Shown here: positions 14,793 through 20,183 of the stretch, piece after piece
Position numbering within the stretch: the first letter of the stretch is position 1
How the letters are laid out: every line of letters starts with the position of its first letter
Origin: a virus
DNA length: 20,183 nucleotides
IMG/VR virus record: IMGVR_UViG_3300027743_000102
Coordinates: 1 to 20,183 of that record
Reading direction: 5' to 3' (one strand)
The notes under the pieces: model-generated
What the model saw: the letters and a program-made list of their open reading frames with translations, nothing else
Told to the model about the DNA's origin: nothing
Databases searched by the model: none
Made by a program: the position numbers and the translations under genes

Positions 14793-16208
14793 ATGGCGAA
14801 ACCGTATGCAGTCTTGAACGAAGTACAGGACGAGTTGACATCGAACTTCGTCCACGGCACAGACAACCATCTTCACCTCGTCTCTGCCGCTGCATTTGAT
14901 TCCGGTGGAGGGTACATCCGTGTCGAGACGGCGGATGGTACTCACTGGGTTCTGTACGAGTACACTTCCGTAGCGACGAACGATCTAAACGGCCTGACGC
15001 CGTGTACGCTTGGCGTGGTTGAGACGGACGCTGCGTACACGTTCACAAGCGGCTCAATCGTATCGCGGGTTGTGATGGCCGAGGATGTTTCGGAACTCAT
15101 CACGGGGCCAGCCAGCGCGACGGACGGTGCTCCGGTGGGCTTCGATGGCACGACGGGATCGAAGGCCAAGGAACTGACAGCAGCGGCGCTGTCTTCCTAC
15201 CTTGGCACGTTCACGAGCGCGAGCGTGACGCTTTACGTTGCGAAGACGGGGAATGACGGGAATGCAGGAACGTCAGGAAGCCCGAAATTGACGATCACTG
15301 GCGCGTTGAACGCGCTGCCGATCACGATTGCGCACGCCTGTTACATCAATGTGATGAATGGAACGTACACGGAATCTCTGACGACTCCGCTCAGCCGGTT
15401 CAACGTGCTGGCGTCGCTGACGATCCGAGCCATGAACACGTCCGACGTGGCTCTACACTGTCGCGGTGAGGCAACGGCTGGCGCGGCCACGACCATCACC
15501 GTGGAAGCCGCCCACGTCACCGCGGACGATCAGTGGAATGGCGGGCAGGTCATTCTATGGAAGGACACTGGCTCCGGGCAGATTCGCGACATCACCGACT
15601 CAGACGAATCCGACAATACCGTCACGGTGGCGACGTGGGACACGAACCCGGCCAGCGGGACCGACTACATCCTCACGGGCCTCGTGGTCATCGACGGCGA
15701 CACAGTGAGCGCGGTGTCTGCGTCTGGCTGCCGCAACGTCTATTTCGAGGGCATCCGGTTCACGGTATCGGGCTCTGACGCTTATAATTGCGTGGACCTC
15801 AACGGCTTCTCATACCTGACGTTCACCAACTGCCTATTCGACGACATCTACGCCTTCAGTTGCGGGACCTCGTCAGCGGCGATGATCTGGTACTGCGGCT
15901 TCCGTATCCCAGCGAGCGGATACGGGCTCACATGCCAGACCGGATCGTTCGTCACTGTCACTGGCGGCGTTGCCTACGGCGCGAAGTCGAGCGACTTTGG
16001 CGTGTACGTCGCATCGGGCGGGACAGTCAACGTGGCGAGTCTCCAGGTGCGGCACTGCGCAACGGGCGTGCGAGCCGCATCTGGCGGCTGGCAACTCGGT
16101 TCCTTCATCACCTACACAGACAATACGACAAACACGAACCCTGATACCCCGTCTGATACAGCCGCAATCGTGGCGGACGGCTTCGCGTTCATACAGGATC
16201 AGAGCTAG
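14793..16208 (+). CDS. beta-helix tail protein (tailspike-like)
   Basis: This encodes 471 residues. ATG 14793 is preferred over ATG 14790 because GGGGG (14782-14786) is then better spaced. The N-terminus ('MAKPYAVLNEVQDELTSNFV', then 'YIRVETADGTHWVLYEYTSV') is probably the tail-attachment part. At residues 148-172 'LYVAKTGNDGNAGTSGSPKL' and 'TITGAL' open a right-handed beta-helix. Repeated coils follow: 'CRNVYFEGIRFTVSGSDAYN', 'FSYLTFTNCLFDDIYAFSCG' and 'VNVASLQVRHCATGVRAASG'. Such helices bind or cleave surface glycans in phage tail spikes; no acidic catalytic cluster is obvious here. It lies between tail proteins and the transglutaminase-like gene. A receptor-binding role is inferred. Confidence 0.72.
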   Translation: MAKPYAVLNEVQDELTSNFVHGTDNHLHLVSAAAFDSGGGYIRVETADGTHWVLYEYTSVATNDLNGLTPCTLGVVETDAAYTFTSGSIVSRVVMAEDVSELITGPASATDGAPVGFDGTTGSKAKELTAAALSSYLGTFTSASVTLYVAKTGNDGNAGTSGSPKLTITGALNALPITIAHACYINVMNGTYTESLTTPLSRFNVLASLTIRAMNTSDVALHCRGEATAGAATTITVEAAHVTADDQWNGGQVILWKDTGSGQIRDITDSDESDNTVTVATWDTNPASGTDYILTGLVVIDGDTVSAVSASGCRNVYFEGIRFTVSGSDAYNCVDLNGFSYLTFTNCLFDDIYAFSCGTSSAAMIWYCGFRIPASGYGLTCQTGSFVTVTGGVAYGAKSSDFGVYVASGGTVNVASLQVRHCATGVRAASGGWQLGSFITYTDNTTNTNPDTPSDTAAIVADGFAFIQDQS

Positions 16209-16216
16209 GAGGCTCT

Positions 16217-17254
16217 ATGGGTGTCTGGGGGCGGGATCGCTACGGGGCAGAGACGGCGCTAGGCGGAGGGATCTGGGTTCCTCCGCCCGATGCGTTCGTG
16301 CAGACGCGGATCACGCTCGCCATGGCGACGGACAAGGATTCTGTCACGGTCAGCCTCCCCACTGGCTGGTATCGCGCCGTCCTCGATACGGGAGTTCTCT
16401 ACGACTTCGCGGAGGAAATGCCGTGGGCGCTGCACGGCGGGGCGTACAACGACGTGAACAAGGCAACGGTCTACGCGGTCGCGGCAGACGATTCACAGGA
16501 GTACGTGGGTGAGATTGAGATCCTACGCCAATCTGAGCGTGTCCTCTTTGAGCGGTACGGATTCGTCCAGCAGTATGGTTACGTCCTGATCGGGCGTTGC
16601 TCGTTCGAGCTATCCGATCCTGGGACGACAAGCTACTCGACGACGAGTATGGCCGAACTCACGGCGAGTGAACAGGCGGCGATCCGCGATCTCTTTCCTA
16701 GCATCACAAAAGCACAGGCGACGCCAGATCAGTCGCCATCTGTGGCGCTTGAGAACGCCATCGCGGTTCAGGAAGTTCTCGCGCCGTACCTCCTCAACAA
16801 CGGACCCTCTTCGATCTGGAGCGGATCGCACACGCCGTCTGAATGCTTCGACCTTGTGATGAATGAAGACGCGCCCGTGATGTGCGGAATGGCGCAGCTT
16901 CTCTACGCCTATCTCGCCATCTCGACCCGCAACTTCACAGCGGCGGATGTGCATAAGACGAATCTGCGCCGCTATGCGGACATCCCGGGGATCACGATGA
17001 ACAGCCATGCCGTGATCGCTCTAGACGCCTCGGATGGTTGGTTCATGTTCGATCCGTTCGCGGGCGTGTACTGCACGAACGGAGCGAACCTACTCAGCGC
17101 GGACGAGATCAGATCCGCCGACAAGGACGACGTGACGGTGAACGCGATCGGAGACGCCGCCTGGGAACCGGACTTCGGGCCTGCCCCCTACGACTACAAC
17201 TACTTCTGCCACTTCAACTACATCGAGCACCTCACGTTGACGGGAGTGGGATAG
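16217..17254 (+). CDS. tail protein with a transglutaminase-like domain
   Basis: This encodes 345 residues; ATG follows AGGAGG. It opens with 'MGVWGRDRYG', like the next protein. Residues 25-140 are beta-rich and not recognised. Residues about 175-290 look like a transglutaminase-like (papain-fold) domain: a helix beginning with Cys223 ('PVMCGMAQLLYAYL'), 'NLRRYADIPGITMNSHAVIA' with His264, then 'WFMFDPFAGVY' with Asp279. This order and spacing of Cys, His and Asp, with the Asp in a 'W..FDP' turn, is the family's catalytic layout. Members are proteases, amidases or cross-linking enzymes. In a tail-tip operon it could cut or cross-link cell-wall or virion peptides; the substrate is unknown. 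It ends one base before the next GTG. Confidence 0.7.
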   Translation: MGVWGRDRYGAETALGGGIWVPPPDAFVQTRITLAMATDKDSVTVSLPTGWYRAVLDTGVLYDFAEEMPWALHGGAYNDVNKATVYAVAADDSQEYVGEIEILRQSERVLFERYGFVQQYGYVLIGRCSFELSDPGTTSYSTTSMAELTASEQAAIRDLFPSITKAQATPDQSPSVALENAIAVQEVLAPYLLNNGPSSIWSGSHTPSECFDLVMNEDAPVMCGMAQLLYAYLAISTRNFTAADVHKTNLRRYADIPGITMNSHAVIALDASDGWFMFDPFAGVYCTNGANLLSADEIRSADKDDVTVNAIGDAAWEPDFGPAPYDYNYFCHFNYIEHLTLTGVG

Positions 17255-17255
17255 C

Positions 17256-20183
17256 GTGTTCGGACACAACCGCTACGGGACAACGAGGTATGGATCGAAA
17301 GGACCCGCGCTTGGCGTCACCTATACGAAGACCGTAGCGACGGCGACCGTAGCGACTGTCGGTTCGGTGCCCCGCGAAGCTGGCAAGCACGTCACCGGAA
17401 CCGTCCAGGCGGTGGGGACGTCTATCAGGCCGGTCAAGGTCACGCGAGCCATTAGCGGGGCCGTAGGATCGATCGGTGCCGTAGCGCGGGCGACTTCCAA
17501 GCATGTCGCGGCGGCGACAGTCGCGACGGTAGCAACGGTTCCTAGCAGATTCTATCGCTGGATCAAGGTAGTCGCTACGGCTACGGTAGAAGCTGTTGGC
17601 ACTGTCACCCGCAAGACCGGCCAACACGTAACCGCCATCGTCTCGACGGTCGCATCAATCACGCCGCGCAACATCAAGCGGGCGATTTCGGCGACGGTCG
17701 ACACGCTGGGGACGGTTGCTCGATCCACGGCCAAGCACGTCGCCGCCGCCACGGTTTCCACGGTCGGCTCGGTACTCCGTGGGATGGTATGGCACAAGCT
17801 AGTCGCCACGGCGGTTGTCTCGACAGTGGGCACGGTCAAGCGGAAGACGGGCAAGCACGTCACGGGCACGGCTACCGCCATCGGGCTCAGCATCCGCCCG
17901 ATCACCGTAGGCAAGCACGTTACGGGAACTGTCGCCACAGTCGGCACGATCCGCCCGGTCAACATCTGGCGCACGATCATGGCGGCAGTCGGCACGGTCG
18001 GCGTCGTTCTCCAGAAGACAAGCAAGCACGTCGCCACGGCTACCGTTTCGACCGTTGCCACGATCCTGTCGACCGCTGTCCAAGTTGTCACAGGCGGCGT
18101 GTCCACTCTCGCCAGCGTCTCGCGTAAGACCTTCCGACACGTCACCGCCGTCGTGTCCACCGTCGCTACCGTCTCCGACTTCCTCTACGACATCGTCTAC
18201 GCCATGAATCAGACCATCCGCCACATCTACGGAAAAGTCCGCATCACCTACACGGACCCGTACTTCTCCGCAGGCGTGGCGACTTCCGCCGATGCCGTTG
18301 GCGACTACACCTACACGGATCAGACCGTTGACAACGTGACAACCGAGACGTACAAGTGGTTTTCGCTGCACCGCAACATACTCGACGGTACCTTCCATCC
18401 GCTGCCCGGCGATCAGTCGATCTCGGTTGGATGGTGGGGCACACAGCTATCGGACTTCGTGACGCACGCCTTCGTGCCGACCTATCCTAAGCTCACGCTG
18501 ACGCACGCGGCCCGTACCGTCTCCGACTTGCTCGTTGTCGGCGACGACAAGCTCGACGAGTACCCCGTCGACTTCACGATCAAGCTCTACAACGCCTCGA
18601 ACGTGCTACAGCACACCGAGACGGTTGTCGGCAACGCGTACTACTACTACTCGACGCCGCTCTCGCCAGCGCATACCGGAATTGCCAAGCAGGTGCTAGA
18701 GATCACGAAGTGGAGTCGCGGGGATTCCGTCGTCAAGATCGCACAGTTCTTCACGACGCTTGAAGAGACGTACGAGAGCGAAGACGGCGAACTCGTTGAC
18801 ATCAACGTCACTGAGCAACGCGAGTTCACGGGGACCACCATCCCGCAAGGCAACCTCGCCAACTCGGAGATTCGTGTCCGTCTCAACAACATCGACGGTA
18901 CGTTCGACGCAGGCAACACGGCGAGCCGCTTGAATGGCCTGCTGTTGAACAACCGCGCGATCACCGCCTGGCTCGGCGTCGACCTTATCCCGTCCGGTGT
19001 GCGGCGCTGGTATCCGCTTGGGACGTTCTACTCACGCGATTGGTCCGCCCCGGATTCGGAGATCTGGGCCGAGGTAAGCGGTCAGGACATGCTCGCCCGC
19101 TTGCAGTCGACCACGTTCTCTACGTCCACCGTCTACGAATCGAAGACGCTGGAAGAGCTTGCCATCGTCATCATGACCGACGCGGGCCTGACTTCGGCGG
19201 ACTGGGACATTGACGCGGCACTCGCTGCGATCACCGTACCCTACGCCTGGTTCGATGCTGTCTCGCATCGTGAGTGCCTGCGCAAGATTGCCGCCGCGTG
19301 CATGGGCCAGTGCTACTGCAACCGTGACGGCAAGATCGTCCTTGAGGTCTACTCCGCGCCGAGTCTCAATCCGTTCGAGTACACGTCGGGTAACGTGTTC
19401 GACATCGACCATCCGCTTCAGTGGTCGCAGATGGTGAACTACGTGCAGGCGCGAGCGACACCGCGTGAACTAAGCGTCGAACAGGATATCGTTACGGACG
19501 TTGAAGTCTTCACGGTCCCCGCCCTGAGCAGCGTGACGAAGCTCCACTACTACATCTCGTCACCGTGCAAGGACGTTACCGCTCCGACAATCGTTGGCGG
19601 GGCAGACATCACCGTGAGCGCGTACACCGCCTACGCTTGGGGAATCTCAGTGACCTACGCGAATGCTGGCGTCGGTGATGAGACGGTGACGAGCACGACG
19701 GTACGCGGCAAGGTGCTAGAAGAGGTAAGCGGGAAACTCGTGACGGCTCAGGACGCCGCCTCGATCGCGCAGAATGGCAAGCAGACGCTCTCGGAAACGA
19801 TCACCTCAGAGTTCTGGCAGGATGAGACGCGGGCGCAGGAAGTGGCCGACGGGATCTTGACTACCTACCGCAACCCGCGCCGCGACATCGTGATGCGGGC
19901 ACGCGGCAACATCGCGCAACTGCTCGGCGATCGCGTCAAGTGCCCCGACTCGTTGACAGCGGGGACGACGGCGCACTTCGGCATTGTCGGACAGGACATC
20001 TCATACGACGGCGGACTAGAGATCGTCGTGACCGCGCAACGGCTGGGGGTAATGACCTCGAAGACGGTCACGGCGACGGTCGGGACGGTAGCAACGAGAT
20101 CGTGGAAGCCCGTAGCGAAGAAGGGACTAGCGGTTGGAACTGTCGCCACGGTGGCTACCGTCGCCCGCAAGGCAACGCACAAG
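17256..20183 (+). CDS. giant tail hub protein with flanking repeats (partial, 3' end missing)
   Basis: An open frame of 976 codons runs from GTG 17256 off the window end. An in-frame stop at 17238-17240 makes this GTG the first possible start. It begins 'VFGHNRYGTTRYGSKG'. Residues 25-306 are a repeat tract. Residues about 326-510 hold strand-rich domains, including 'EYPVDFTIKLYNASNVLQHT' and 'ITKWSRGDSVVKIAQFF', resembling a galactose-binding (F5/8-like) domain. Residues about 515-930 look like a tail hub: 'GNLANSEIRVRLNNIDGTFD', 'RAITAWLGVDL', 'WYPLGTFYSRDWSAP', 'TLEELAIVIMTDAGL', 'VPYAWFDAVSHRECLRKIAA' and 'CYCNRDGKIVLEVY'. The repeats resume at residue 936. It probably forms the tail tip around the tape measure end. 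Confidence 0.8.
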   Translation, partial: MFGHNRYGTTRYGSKGPALGVTYTKTVATATVATVGSVPREAGKHVTGTVQAVGTSIRPVKVTRAISGAVGSIGAVARATSKHVAAATVATVATVPSRFYRWIKVVATATVEAVGTVTRKTGQHVTAIVSTVASITPRNIKRAISATVDTLGTVARSTAKHVAAATVSTVGSVLRGMVWHKLVATAVVSTVGTVKRKTGKHVTGTATAIGLSIRPITVGKHVTGTVATVGTIRPVNIWRTIMAAVGTVGVVLQKTSKHVATATVSTVATILSTAVQVVTGGVSTLASVSRKTFRHVTAVVSTVATVSDFLYDIVYAMNQTIRHIYGKVRITYTDPYFSAGVATSADAVGDYTYTDQTVDNVTTETYKWFSLHRNILDGTFHPLPGDQSISVGWWGTQLSDFVTHAFVPTYPKLTLTHAARTVSDLLVVGDDKLDEYPVDFTIKLYNASNVLQHTETVVGNAYYYYSTPLSPAHTGIAKQVLEITKWSRGDSVVKIAQFFTTLEETYESEDGELVDINVTEQREFTGTTIPQGNLANSEIRVRLNNIDGTFDAGNTASRLNGLLLNNRAITAWLGVDLIPSGVRRWYPLGTFYSRDWSAPDSEIWAEVSGQDMLARLQSTTFSTSTVYESKTLEELAIVIMTDAGLTSADWDIDAALAAITVPYAWFDAVSHRECLRKIAAACMGQCYCNRDGKIVLEVYSAPSLNPFEYTSGNVFDIDHPLQWSQMVNYVQARATPRELSVEQDIVTDVEVFTVPALSSVTKLHYYISSPCKDVTAPTIVGGADITVSAYTAYAWGISVTYANAGVGDETVTSTTVRGKVLEEVSGKLVTAQDAASIAQNGKQTLSETITSEFWQDETRAQEVADGILTTYRNPRRDIVMRARGNIAQLLGDRVKCPDSLTAGTTAHFGIVGQDISYDGGLEIVVTAQRLGVMTSKTVTATVGTVATRSWKPVAKKGLAVGTVATVATVARKATHK
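17328..18179 (+). repeat. hierarchical coding repeat (about 19-residue units in 4-unit super-repeats)
   Basis: Fifteen imperfect units of 18-22 residues follow the consensus K-H-V-x-[AG]-T-V-[AS]-T-V-G-[TS]-V-x-R-K-T-G. They group into super-repeats starting at 17385, 17622 and 17913 (residues 44, 123 and 220). Each runs an 'HVT' unit, an 'R-[AT]-I-[SM]' unit, a 'KHVA' unit and a fourth unit of which two have the form 'VATATV...GTVxRKTG'. An extra 'HVT' unit stands at residue 200 and a last one at residue 294. Synonymous codons differ widely between copies, so the repeats are kept at protein level and are not recent DNA duplications. Confidence 0.85.
20061..20183 (+). repeat. second tract of the same repeat, cut by the window end
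   Basis: After the hub domain the frame returns to the repeat: 'KTVTATVGTVATRSWKPVAK' and then 'VGTVATVATVARKATHK', closely matching the first N-terminal unit ('TKTVATATVATVGSV'). At least two units are visible and the tract continues past the window. Confidence 0.8.

Noticed and set aside
17380-18160. Recurring 'ggcaagcacgt' segments resembling a CRISPR array
   Set aside because: The copies are imperfect, spaced irregularly, and lie in frame within a protein repeat; there are no unique spacers of constant length.
17552-18398. Long open frames on the minus strand opposite the repeat tract
   Set aside because: They mirror the codon pattern of the + strand repeat; the translations are low-complexity and lack ribosome sites, and the + strand frame is continuous for 976 codons.

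Overview
The window is one strand of densely packed virion genes from a long-tailed dsDNA phage or prophage (Caudoviricetes, siphovirus type). All credible genes are on the + strand, the GC content is high, and strong AGGAGG-type ribosome sites point to a bacterial host. Neighbouring genes mostly overlap by a few bases, with ATGA, TGATG or GTGA junctions. No intergenic gap reaches 100 bases, and I saw no tRNA, integrase, repressor or obvious promoter. The host cannot be named from the sequence.

Head module (1-6660). It starts with the 3' end of a gene that ends in a helix-turn-helix-like stretch, then a 99-residue beta-rich protein and a ChaB-like/DUF2213-like protein. A predicted prohead protease follows, with a scaffold apparently re-initiated inside the same frame, as in lambda C/Nu3. 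Next come a DUF2190-like decoration protein fused to a beta-helix, the major capsid protein, a small beta protein, a second beta-helix protein, a small protein with a perfect C2H2 zinc finger, and an unknown 59-residue protein.

Connector and tail tube module (6641-10702). This runs head-tail adaptor, stopper, HK97 gp10-like neck protein, DUF3168-like tail terminator and major tail protein. A free-standing HNH endonuclease is inserted after the tube gene. The tail assembly chaperone pair has a complete -1 frameshift signal: slippery GGGAAAC, a 7-nt spacer and a 9-bp stem.

Tail tip module (10699-20183). A 1028-residue tape measure is followed by three small tail proteins, a third beta-helix protein, a protein with a transglutaminase-like Cys-His-Asp triad, and a very long tail-hub protein that runs off the window. 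The hub protein carries hierarchical Val/Thr/Ala repeats (about 19 residues, grouped in about 76-residue super-repeats) before the hub domain, and the repeats resume after it.

The most unusual features are the repeat tract flanking the hub, the capsid decoration/beta-helix fusion with two further beta-helix proteins sharing its entry motif, the zinc finger in the head operon, and the transglutaminase-like tail protein.
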